From Pseudomonas citronellolis (GTDB taxonomy: Bacteria; Pseudomonadota; Gammaproteobacteria; Pseudomonadales; Pseudomonadaceae), in assembly GCF_900112375.1 (NCBI RefSeq), contig NZ_FOLS01000020.1, positions 62,001 through 126,000 on the forward strand: a DNA stretch of 64,000 nt. Direction: 5' to 3'. Below, in pieces: positions 44,740 through 53,310 of the stretch (positions are counted from its first letter, which is position 1; every line of letters starts with the position of its first letter). The translations under genes were made by a program, and so were the position numbers. Under the pieces are notes generated by a model. The model did no database searches. It saw only the letters and a program-made list of their open reading frames with translations, and was not told the origin of the DNA.

Positions 44740-45080
44740 GGCTCGCGAAGTCTGTCCTCCTCTCCGACCTTAACTCCGCCCAGTGGCTTGGGGCTCGGTG
44801 TAACGCGCCGCTCCGAGTCTGCCCGACCGTCTTGTTTCGCCCCCTCGGGCGAGTCCCTTTTGTCAATCGCCACAAAAGGAACCAAAAAGGCTTGCCCCGC
44901 CATACGGGCCCGACAGAGTCGGGCTACCCTCACGAATTCCCCCGCCACGAAGGCCCGCCCCGAGGGTACGTCCCTGTAGCCCATCGGGGCTCTCGCGACA
45001 TCCATGTCGCACGACCTCCTGAGCGCCGGTTTCGCTCGGCCTTCTGAAGGGGCGTTCCGGTGCGCTTGGATGTTTCTCTG
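44740..45080. repeat. Repeat-like intergenic block
   Basis: Noncoding stretch with a string of short inverted repeats (CCCTTTTGTCAATCGCCACAAAAGG, CCCGAGGGTACGTCCCTGTAGCCCATCGGG, GCGACATCCATGTCGC, split by short spacers). It also has the phrase GCGCTTGGATGTTTC, which recurs as GTGCTTGGATGTTTC at 58680. The pattern resembles the long intergenic repeats dispersed in many Pseudomonas genomes. Short open frames inside it look random. Its identity as a multicopy family needs a genome search. Confidence 0.5.
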
Positions 45081-45090
45081 GAAATCCGTA

Positions 45091-45118
45091 GGGCGAATAA
45101 CGCTCCGCGTTATCCGCC
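45091..45118. repeat. Palindromic repeat, GTATAACCG family, degenerate copy 3
   Basis: GGGCGAATAACGCTCCGCGTTATCCGCC keeps the fold of the family with a changed core. It lies 66 bases before the full copy 4. Confidence 0.6.
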
Positions 45119-45183
45119 GTTTGGCCTTGGCGCGCGGCGGCTCCGGGGCTGGCCTGGGCGTTGGCTGGAGGCTTGGGTGTGGC

Positions 45184-45215
45184 GGCGTATAACCGCCAAC
45201 GGTTATACGCCCTAC
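45184..45215. repeat. Palindromic repeat, GTATAACCG family, copy 4
   Basis: GGCGTATAACCG / CGGTTATACGCC around CCAA, then CTAC. It differs from copy 1 by one base. It sits at the border between the repeat block and the AT-rich CUP2 promoter region (45216-45385). Confidence 0.85.
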
Positions 45216-45385
45216 ATTCCAGGCAACTTGTTTTACTTCCTACTTTTCAATTAGTAACCCACTTATATCCGTTGCCTACCTCATTCATAGGAATACACCT
45301 ACGGCGCATCAGAAGTTTCCTAATATTCGAAATTTCGGGAAGCAGGGAGAATTCACCTACCGAAAAACCTGCAAGGAAAAACACC
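45216..45385 (+). promoter_or_regulatory. AT-rich leader and promoter region of the CUP2 operon
   Basis: This 170-base segment is far richer in A/T than the flanks (for example TTTTACTTCCTACTTTTCAA, TTCCTAATATTCGAAATTTC). It holds the CUP2 promoter and the AAGGAAA ribosome-binding site. The shared phrase TTTCCTA also occurs in the CUP1 leader. An MvaT/H-NS-silenced promoter is likely by analogy with known cup operons. Confidence 0.45.
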
Positions 45386-45916
45386 ATGAAAAATCTCACT
45401 CTTCCCGCAGCCGTACTCCTCGCCCTGGCAGCCGGTGGCGCCCAGGCAGCGACCGGTGGCCAGATCAGCTTCACCGGCCACGTTATGGAAGACACCTGCG
45501 AAGTCAGCGTGAACGGTGGCGGCGCCGATGCCTCCATCAACCTGCCGTCGATCTCCACCAGCGACTTCGACACCGTGGGCTCCACCGCCGGCGAGCAGCG
45601 CTTCACCATCGCCCTGAACGGCTGCACCGTCGGCCAGACCTACAAGGTCGACTTCGCCTCGGCCAACGTCAACCCGACCACCGGCAACCTCGCCTTCAAC
45701 GGCGAAGCCATGAGCATGTCCGGCATCGAGCTGCAGATCGCCAACGAAGAACTGGAAGCCATCGACCTGCGCACCAACGCCAACAACGTCAGTAAGCCCA
45801 TGGACGAAGCCGGCCCGCTGGAATTCGCCTACTACGCCCGTTACGTACAGACCTCGGAGCTGGTATCGCCCGGTACCGCCGACACCGCCCTGCTGTATTC
45901 CATCCGTTACGACTGA
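45386..45916 (+). CDS. Major fimbrial subunit (type-1 pilin), CUP2
   Basis: A 176-residue pilin with signal peptide MKNLTLPAAVLLALAAGGAQ ending at AQA. The Cys pair is in HVMEDTCEVSVN and ALNGCTVGQT. The C-terminal strand is TALLYSIRYD. It is only distantly like the CUP1 pilin and is acidic. A 215-base gap with a hairpin separates it from the chaperone gene. Confidence 0.92.
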   Translation: MKNLTLPAAVLLALAAGGAQAATGGQISFTGHVMEDTCEVSVNGGGADASINLPSISTSDFDTVGSTAGEQRFTIALNGCTVGQTYKVDFASANVNPTTGNLAFNGEAMSMSGIELQIANEELEAIDLRTNANNVSKPMDEAGPLEFAYYARYVQTSELVSPGTADTALLYSIRYD

Positions 45917-45930
45917 CAGCGGCCCCGGAT

Positions 45931-45957
45931 GCATCCCCCTCCCCCATCGGGGGATGC
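45931..45957 (+). terminator. Pilin-chaperone intergenic hairpin, CUP2
   Basis: GCATCCCCC (45931-45939) and GGGGGATGC (45949-45957) form a perfect 9-bp stem 14 bases past the pilin stop. No T run follows. Its place matches the hairpin in CUP1 and suggests shared control of pilin-to-assembly-protein ratio. Confidence 0.6.
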
Positions 45958-46131
45958 ACTCGGAATATTCATCACGCGCATGAACACATCGACGAAAGTT
46001 CATACACGGTCTGAATGAATAAACGCACTTACAAGTTCTCCGGACAACTTCACCGCCCGGGAACTTGCCAGTACCCCGGCCCCGCCTAGACTCCACCCAA
46101 AGTCCTTCTTTACAGAGAAGGAGGTTGCCCG

Positions 46132-46890
46132 ATGCGTCCCGCTACCCACTTGTTCTTCCTGCTCGGTCTTTGCCTGCTGGCGTTCCAGGCCAATGCCAGC
46201 ATCGTCATCACCGGCACCCGCGTGGTCTACCCGGCCGCCGAGCGGGACATCACCGTCAACATCCGCAACACCGGCAAGACGCCGTCGCTGATCAAGGCCT
46301 GGGTGGACAACGGCAAGGGCACGCCCGGCGCAGACAAGCAGGGGCGCTCGCCCTTCATCGTCACGCCGCCGGTCTCGCGGGTCGACCCGGACAAGGGCCT
46401 GCTGCTGCGCATCGCCAACATCGACCGCTCGCTGCCCCAGGACCGCGAATCGGTATTCTGGCTGAACGTCCTGGAGGTGCCCTCGAGCAGCCCGGACAAG
46501 GCCGACGCGGCCGCCAGCAACAACAGCGCGGGCAAGCTGCAGGTGGCCTTCCGTTCTCAGCTCAAGCTGTTCTACCGCCCGGCCAAGCTCAAGGGCGTGG
46601 CCGCCGACGCGGCGCAGCAGCTGAAGTGGCGCGTCGTTTCCGAGGGCGGCAAGAGCATGCTGCGCGCGGTCAACGACCTGCCCTACTCGGTGTCCCTGGC
46701 CCGCCTGCAACTGCGCTCGGGCGCCAGACAATACGACAACGACGACCTGGACATGGTCCCGGCCAAGGGCAGCTACGGCATCGCCCTGCCCCGCGACGCG
46801 GCGGCCTGGGCCAGGCCCGGCGCACGGGTCCGCTACACCTGGATCAACGATTTCGGCGGCCTGATCGAAACCGAAGCCACCGTCGAGTAA
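46132..46890 (+). CDS. Periplasmic fimbrial chaperone, CUP2
   Basis: A 252-residue PapD-like chaperone with signal peptide ending FQANA. Conserved parts: ITGTRVVYPAAERDITVNIR with the Arg, SVFWLNVLEVPSSSPDKADA, and LQVAFRSQLKLFYRPAKLKG with the Lys. AGAAGGAGG upstream of the ATG is a strong ribosome-binding site. Confidence 0.93.
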   Translation: MRPATHLFFLLGLCLLAFQANASIVITGTRVVYPAAERDITVNIRNTGKTPSLIKAWVDNGKGTPGADKQGRSPFIVTPPVSRVDPDKGLLLRIANIDRSLPQDRESVFWLNVLEVPSSSPDKADAAASNNSAGKLQVAFRSQLKLFYRPAKLKGVAADAAQQLKWRVVSEGGKSMLRAVNDLPYSVSLARLQLRSGARQYDNDDLDMVPAKGSYGIALPRDAAAWARPGARVRYTWINDFGGLIETEATVE

Positions 46891-46911
46891 CCCTCCCCCG
46901 CGAGGTCCATC

Positions 46912-49446
46912 GTGTCCCCTTCGATACTGTCCCGCATCCTGCGTCTGGGGTGCCTGGGAGGGCTCTTCTGCGCCCTGCTCCCGGCCCCGGCAGTGGCCGC
47001 CGAAGGCACCGGCGAGGTGCATTTCGACCGCGGCCTGCTGGAGACGCTGGGCATGAGCACGGACGTTTCCGGGTTCGAGAAGAACCCCTCGGCGCTGCCG
47101 CCGGGCACCTACTCCCTCGACCTGACCCTGAACAAGGTGTATTTCGGCCAGCAGGAAGTGCGCGTGGTGCATACCGCCGAGCAACGCCAGGTCTACTGCT
47201 TCACCCAGGAACAACTGGAACAGTGGGGCGTGCTGCTGCCCGAGCCCGCCGCCGACGCCAAGCCCGCCAGCGGCGACTGCATCGACCTGCCCGAACGCGT
47301 GCCGCAGAGCCGCGTGGAGCTGGACGGCGCCAGCGGGGCCATCCTCCTCACCCTGCCCCAGGCCTACGTCAAGCAGCGCCCACGCAACTATGCGCCGCCG
47401 CAGAGCTGGGATTCGGGGATCAACGCCGGCTTCGTCAGCTACACCAGCAACTTCGACCGCTCCAGCAACAGCCAGGACACCCGCAACGACCTGTTCCTCG
47501 GCCTCAACGGCGGCCTCAACCTGATGGACTGGCGCCTGCGCCACAACGCCACCTTCAGCCACGGCGACACCACCCGCCAGGGCAGCCACTACCGCACCCT
47601 GAACAACTACGCCCAGCGCGACATCACCGCGTTGTCCTCGCAACTGACCCTCGGCCAGCACTTCACCGCCGGCGACTTGTTCGACAGCATCCCCTTCAGC
47701 GGCGTGCAGCTGGAGAGCGACGAGCGCATGCTGCCCGAGAGCGAGCGCGGCTTCGCGCCGGTGGTGCGCGGCATCGCCGACAGCAATGCGACCGTGAAGA
47801 TCCACCAGGGCCAGCAACTGATCCACCAGGTCAGCGTGCCGCCCGGCCCCTTCGTCATCGACGACCTGTACAACACCGGCTACACCGAGGACCTGCTGGT
47901 CACGGTGATCGAGGCCGACGGCCGCGAGAAGAGCTTCAGCGTGCCCTATTCCTATGCCGCCGAACTGCTCAGGCCCGGCGCCTCGCGCTACCAGGTGGCC
48001 TCCGGCAGCTACCGCGGCGAGGACGTCGACAACCCGCTGAAGTTCGTCCAGGGCGGCTACCGCCGGGGCCTGAGCAACAACCTCAGCGCCTATTCCGGCG
48101 CGGTGATCGCCGACAGCTACATGGCCTCGCTGATCGGCGCCGCGCTGAACACGCGCTACGGCGCCTTCTCCCTGGACGCCACCCTGTCGCGCTTCGACGC
48201 CCTGCCCGCCGACGCCGCGGGCCAGGACATGCCCGACAACGGCGAAAGCTACCGCCTGGCCTACAACAAGTCGTTCGGCGGCACCAACCTGCAGCTGTCC
48301 TACCGCCGCTCGGACAAGGGCTACCTGGGGCTGGCCGCCGCGGCCGACGCCCTGGACACCGACAACGCCAGCCTGTTCCGCGAGCGCGACCGCGTCCAGC
48401 TCAGCCTCAGCCAGGCGCTGGCCGGCGGCAGCCTGTACCTTTCCGGCGTGGGGCAGAGCTACTGGACCGGCGAGCGGCGCAGCCTGACCTTCAGCAGCGG
48501 CTTCAGCCGCACCTTCAACTGGGGCAGCCTGGGCCTGTCGGCGACGCGCTTCCAGAGCGTCGACGGCTACGACAACCAGTACCTGCTGAGCATCAGCATC
48601 CCGCTGGGCCGCGATGCCGGCGCGCCGCGCCTGAGCAGCACGCTGTCGCTGCAGGACGCGCACAACCGCTCGCTGCAGACCAGCCTCAGCGGCATTGCCG
48701 GCGAGCGCGGCCAGTGGAACTACAACCTGTACGGCAACCACAGCCAGGCCGACAGCGCCAGCACCCAGTCCTACGGCGGCAACCTCAACCTGCGCACCTC
48801 CGCCAGCGCCCTGGGCGCCAGCCTGGCGCGCGGCGACGGCTTCAGCCGCGAGTCGCTGTCGGCGCGCGGCAGCCTGGTGGCCTATTCCGGCGGCATCGCG
48901 CTGTCGCCGAGCCAGGGCGAGACCATGGCGATAGTCGAGGCCGAAGGCGCGGCGGGCGCCCTGCTGCCCCGCGGCCGTGTGCGCCTCGACGACGACGGCA
49001 AGGCCCTGCTCACGGGGCTGACGCCCTACCGCCACAACGAGATAGTGCTGGACGCCAAGAGTGCCACCGCCGACGTCGAGATCAAGGAGAACATCCAGAA
49101 GACCGCGCCGCGCTATGGCGCCATCGTGCGGGTGCCCTACCGCACCCGCAGCGGCATCTCGGTGCTGCTCGAACTGCGCCGCCCCGGAGGCCAGGAGGTG
49201 CCCTTCGGCGCCGAGGTCGGCGGCGCCGGCGAAGTCCTCGCCTACGTCGGCCAGGACAACCTGGTCTACCTGTACCTGGAAAAGGGCCGCGACAGCTACC
49301 GGGTATCCTGGGGCGAGGCGGACGAGCAGCAATGCAGCTTCACTTACGCCATGCCGGCGAAGAAGGACAAGCAGGACACCTACCGGGCCATCCCGGTCGA
49401 CTGCCAGGCCGCCGCCGGCGGCCCGCCAAGCGAGGAAAGATCATGA
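46912..49446 (+). CDS. Outer-membrane fimbrial usher, CUP2
   Basis: An 844-residue usher with a GTG start 21 bases after the chaperone. The N-domain (VHFDRGLLETLGMSTDVSGF), pore and plug (VPPGPFVIDDLYNTGYTEDL), and C-terminal Cys pair (EQQCSFTY, PVDCQAA) are all present. It shares long segments with the CUP1 usher (YAQRDITAL.SQLTLG, FDS.PF.GVQL.SDERMLP), so the two operons are paralogous. Its stop overlaps the adhesin start (ATGA). Confidence 0.93.
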   Translation: MSPSILSRILRLGCLGGLFCALLPAPAVAAEGTGEVHFDRGLLETLGMSTDVSGFEKNPSALPPGTYSLDLTLNKVYFGQQEVRVVHTAEQRQVYCFTQEQLEQWGVLLPEPAADAKPASGDCIDLPERVPQSRVELDGASGAILLTLPQAYVKQRPRNYAPPQSWDSGINAGFVSYTSNFDRSSNSQDTRNDLFLGLNGGLNLMDWRLRHNATFSHGDTTRQGSHYRTLNNYAQRDITALSSQLTLGQHFTAGDLFDSIPFSGVQLESDERMLPESERGFAPVVRGIADSNATVKIHQGQQLIHQVSVPPGPFVIDDLYNTGYTEDLLVTVIEADGREKSFSVPYSYAAELLRPGASRYQVASGSYRGEDVDNPLKFVQGGYRRGLSNNLSAYSGAVIADSYMASLIGAALNTRYGAFSLDATLSRFDALPADAAGQDMPDNGESYRLAYNKSFGGTNLQLSYRRSDKGYLGLAAAADALDTDNASLFRERDRVQLSLSQALAGGSLYLSGVGQSYWTGERRSLTFSSGFSRTFNWGSLGLSATRFQSVDGYDNQYLLSISIPLGRDAGAPRLSSTLSLQDAHNRSLQTSLSGIAGERGQWNYNLYGNHSQADSASTQSYGGNLNLRTSASALGASLARGDGFSRESLSARGSLVAYSGGIALSPSQGETMAIVEAEGAAGALLPRGRVRLDDDGKALLTGLTPYRHNEIVLDAKSATADVEIKENIQKTAPRYGAIVRVPYRTRSGISVLLELRRPGGQEVPFGAEVGGAGEVLAYVGQDNLVYLYLEKGRDSYRVSWGEADEQQCSFTYAMPAKKDKQDTYRAIPVDCQAAAGGPPSEERS

Positions 49447-50450
49447 TCCACCCGCGCCGCCGCCCCCTGTTCCACTGCCTGGCCCTGGCCGCCTGCCTGC
49501 TGCAGGCGCTGCCGGCCGCCGCCGACGAGTGCCCGGTCGAGCCGAACCAGTGCTACTTCACCAACCAGCAGTTCACCTACGACGGCGAGACCTACATCAG
49601 CGCCGGCCTGCCGGTGGGCAGCGTGCTGGGCACCCTGAACCTGTCCCTGGACTACGCCTGCCGCCTGCAGGAGTACCTGGCCGGGGACGCCGGGCGCTAC
49701 ATCGTGCTGGGCGTGGCCAGCGAGGCCAGCCACATGCAGGGCAACGACTTCGCCACCAACCTCAACGGCCTGGTCTACCGGGTGATTCCCTCGGGCAAGG
49801 ACGGCGTCGGCGTCAAACAGGTGGGCGGGGTGGCCGAGCGCATCCAACTGGGCATCGTCGGCGACCGCAGCCTGGGCCCCAGCGAATGCGTCAGCGGCTC
49901 GCTGTCCAACAGCTTCATCGAGGTGCTGAAGAACGGCCCGATCGACACCCCGGGGGTGTACTCGATCAACTTCCGCGAGCCGGCGCTGTTCGTCGGCTCG
50001 CGCTGGAACAACACGCCGCCGGCCTACCCCATCGACCCCTTCCCGGGCGTCGCCCTGACCTTCCTGCCCACCACCTGCGAGATGACCGACGCGCCGACGC
50101 GGGTCGATTTCGGCAGTTTCAGCAAGAACCAGTTGCCCCTGCAGCGGCGTTTCGACTTTCATTGGCAGTGCGACGGCGGCGCGGTCATCCACACCACGCT
50201 GTCACCGGCCAACGGCGAGCTGCTCGACGGCAACACCGCGCTGCTCCACGAATCCGCCGGTTTGCTGCTGAAGATCAAGGACCTGCAGAACGAGCGGTAC
50301 GTAGTCTTCAACCAGCCCGTCGAGCACGTGGTCCGCACGCCGCGCTCGCTGAGCTTCGACACCGCCTTCGAGGCCGAGCTGCTGGCGGGCGCCGAGGTCC
50401 GGCCGGGGCCCTTCGAGTTCGTCGTGCTCTACACCACCGAATACAAGTGA
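49443..50450 (+). CDS. Fimbrial tip adhesin-like subunit, CUP2
   Basis: A 335-residue exported protein with signal peptide ending LPAAA. The N-terminal domain starts DECPVEPNQCYFTNQQFTYD, unlike the PGYM-type start of the CUP1 adhesins. The C-terminal pilin domain begins near TFLPTTCEMTDAPTRVDFGS, has a second Cys in HWQCDGG, and ends FEFVVLYTTEYK. It is the sole adhesin of this operon, so binding specificity probably differs from CUP1. Confidence 0.85.
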   Translation: MIHPRRRPLFHCLALAACLLQALPAAADECPVEPNQCYFTNQQFTYDGETYISAGLPVGSVLGTLNLSLDYACRLQEYLAGDAGRYIVLGVASEASHMQGNDFATNLNGLVYRVIPSGKDGVGVKQVGGVAERIQLGIVGDRSLGPSECVSGSLSNSFIEVLKNGPIDTPGVYSINFREPALFVGSRWNNTPPAYPIDPFPGVALTFLPTTCEMTDAPTRVDFGSFSKNQLPLQRRFDFHWQCDGGAVIHTTLSPANGELLDGNTALLHESAGLLLKIKDLQNERYVVFNQPVEHVVRTPRSLSFDTAFEAELLAGAEVRPGPFEFVVLYTTEYK

Positions 50451-50457
50451 GCGCCCC

Positions 50458-50814
50458 ATGTACCTCTGGTTGAAGCACCTGCACATCACCCTGGCAGTCC
50501 TCAGCAGCCTGCTCTTCCTCTGGCGCCTGGGGCTGAGCTGGCGGGGCCGGCGCCTGGCCGGCTGGCAGCGCTGGGCGCCGCACCTGGTGGACAGCCTGCT
50601 GCTGCTCAGCGCCCTGGGCCTGGTGCACCTGGCCATGCCCTGGCCGCTGCCGCTGTGGCTGCAGGCCAAGCTGGGGCTGCTGGTGGGCTACATCGTGCTC
50701 GCCGCCTTCGCCATGCGCAGCGCGGCGCGCGGGCCCAAGGCACTGCTCAGCGCCCTGGCCCTGGCCTGCCTGGGCGGCATCTTCTACCTGGCGCTGAACA
50801 AGCCCTGGTGGTGA
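50458..50814 (+). CDS. SirB-family membrane protein
   Basis: A 118-residue protein with four hydrophobic helices. It begins MYLWLKHLHITLAVLSSLLF and contains RWAPHLVDSLLLLSALGLVH and LGLLVGYIVLAAFAMRSAAR, the pattern of the SirB/invasion-expression-up-regulator family. It follows the adhesin by 7 bases but is probably an older neighbour of oprG, not a fimbrial gene. Its stop abuts the stop of the convergent epimerase gene. Confidence 0.82.
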   Translation: MYLWLKHLHITLAVLSSLLFLWRLGLSWRGRRLAGWQRWAPHLVDSLLLLSALGLVHLAMPWPLPLWLQAKLGLLVGYIVLAAFAMRSAARGPKALLSALALACLGGIFYLALNKPWW

Positions 50815-51745
<931 letters not shown>

Positions 51746-51753
<8 letters not shown>

Positions 51754-52630
51754 GACGGTAGTAACGGTCCAGCAGGGTCGGCAGCGCTGCACGCCAGGCG
51801 CGCGGCTTGATGCCGAAGGTGTGAAGGATTTTCTTGCAGGCGAGCACCGCGTGCTGCGGTTCCTCGCTGGCGTCCGGGCGCGCCGCGTGGGCCTGGGCGA
51901 CGGGGTCGCGCAGGGCCTGGCCGGTGAGGGTGCGGGCCTCGGCGATGATCACCTGGCCCAGGGCCAGGGTGGTGGTGGCCTCCAGGCCGCCATAGTGGTA
52001 GGTGCCCCACAGCGGCGCCTGGCAGTCCAGCTGCTTGAGCACCGAGAGGATCACCCGCGCGGCGTCGTCCACCGGGGTGGGGTTGCCGCGACGGTCGTCC
52101 GCCAGGTACAGCTCGTCCTCGCCCAGGGCGCGGCTGAGGAAGCGGTCCAGGCTGCCGCCCGGGCTGTCGTCCAGCAGCCAGCCGAAGCGCAGCAGCACGT
52201 GGCGCGGGCAGGTGGCGCGGACCCACTGTTCCATGCGCCACAGCGCCTGGCCGCGGCGGCCCAGGGGTAGCGGCTCGTCCTTCTCGCTGTAGGCGGTGGC
52301 GCGGGCGCCGTCGAACACGCGGTAGCTGGAAGGCTGCAGCAGGAGAATCTCGTAGTGCTGGCAGAGTTCGGCCAGGCGCTCCACGGCGCGCTCCTGGCCG
52401 GCCAGGCGGGCATCGTCGACCTGCTCGGCCTGGAACCAGTCGTGGTAGTAGGCGAGGTTGATCACCGCGTCGGGGCGGGTCTCGTCCAGCAGCAGGGTCA
52501 GGCTGGAGGCATCCCAGCCCTGCTCGGGCGGGCGCGGGGCGAGGAAGCCGATGTCTTCCTCGGCTCCCAGGCGGATCAGCGCCTGTCCCAGGGCATTACC
52601 GCCACCCAACAGCATCAGGCGCATACGCAT
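51746..52630 (-). CDS. RmlD-like sugar-nucleotide reductase-fold protein lacking the catalytic Tyr/Lys
   Basis: A 294-residue protein. The N-terminal MRMRLMLLGGGNALGQALIR is a Rossmann loop, and PDAVINLAYYHDWFQAEQVD and LLQPSSYRVFDGARATAYSE match RmlD. Where RmlD enzymes have Tyr-Gly-x-x-Lys, this reads PLGRRGQALWRMEQWV, so both catalytic residues are missing. It is co-transcribed with the epimerase and could be a partner rather than an enzyme. The ATGs at 52660 and 52624 are alternatives for the start. Confidence 0.8.
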
Positions 52631-52770
52631 CTTCAGGGGGTCACTCGAATCGTGGGCCACGGCCGGCGGCGTTTCGCCGACGCTTTGCCGGCATTTTTCC
52701 TGCGCACCGGAACAGCGTCAAGCGCGGCGCCACGCGCGGCGCGGCCCGGATCCCTGAAAGCGGGCGGTTT

Positions 52771-53310
52771 TCAGCGCCGGCGGAACAGCGGCCGCGGCTC
52801 GATCGCCGAGCGCCCGTAGAGCACGCTGAGCCCGGCCAGGCCCTTGAGCGCGTCCTCCACGGACTTGTCCGCGCGCACCGCGAAGGCGTCGAAACCGCAC
52901 TGGCGCAGGTGCGCCAGCTGATCGCGCAGCACCTCGCCCACCGCGCGCAGCTCGCCGCGCCAGCCCAGGCGCCGGCGCAGCAGGTAGGCCAGGCTGTAGC
53001 CGCGGCCGTCGCGGAAGCTGGGGAAGTCGATGGCGATGAGCGGCAGTGCGTCCAGCCGGCCAACCAGCCTCTGCGGATCGTCATCCGGCCCCAGCCACAC
53101 CCCGCTTTCCTGTAGGAGCGAGCTTGCTCGCGAAGCGCCCGGCTCCGCTGTTTGTTCGCGAGCAAGCTCGCTCCTACGGGTGAGCCAGAGCTCCAGCGGC
53201 AGGATGAGGTCGCCTTCGGGCAGTGTTTCAGGCACCTCGCGCAGCAGCGTCCAGGCATCGTCGCGGTCGTGCCAGGCGCCCTCGCCGCCCAGGCGGATCA
53301 GGTTGTTCAT
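52771..53310 (-). CDS. DUF934 protein with an in-frame REP insertion
   Basis: A 179-residue DUF934 protein, the usual small partner of siroheme sulfite/nitrite reductases. Core blocks are LIAIDFPSFRDGRGYSLAYL, RRRLGWRGELRAVGEVLRDQ and MRQCGFDAFAVR-like HLRQCGFDAFAVRADKSVED. Residues about 45-68 (RRSELAREQTAEPGASRASS and onward) are encoded by a complete REP doublet, 53112-53177. The frame is kept, so the protein has gained a REP-coded loop between LELWLT and GVWLGPDDDPQ. The start overlaps the reductase stop (ATGA). Confidence 0.9.
   Translation of the reverse strand: MNNLIRLGGEGAWHDRDDAWTLLREVPETLPEGDLILPLELWLTRRSELAREQTAEPGASRASSLLQESGVWLGPDDDPQRLVGRLDALPLIAIDFPSFRDGRGYSLAYLLRRRLGWRGELRAVGEVLRDQLAHLRQCGFDAFAVRADKSVEDALKGLAGLSVLYGRSAIEPRPLFRRR
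53112..53177. repeat. REP doublet (REPIN) inside a coding sequence
   Basis: GTAGGAGCGAGCTTGCTCGCGAA and its inverted partner, spaced by GCGCCCGGCTCCGCTGTTTG. It lies wholly within the DUF934 gene. At 66 bases it is divisible by three, so the frame is kept. Confidence 0.95.

Noticed and set aside
44733-45254. Several short frames between oprG and the CUP2 pilin
   Set aside because: They lack ribosome-binding sites and domain signals, and overlap the inverted repeats of the repeat block.
46000-49332. Very long open frame on the minus strand, opposite the CUP2 chaperone and usher
   Set aside because: It is an antisense shadow caused by high GC at third positions. The product is low in complexity, and the plus strand codes for clear fimbrial proteins.
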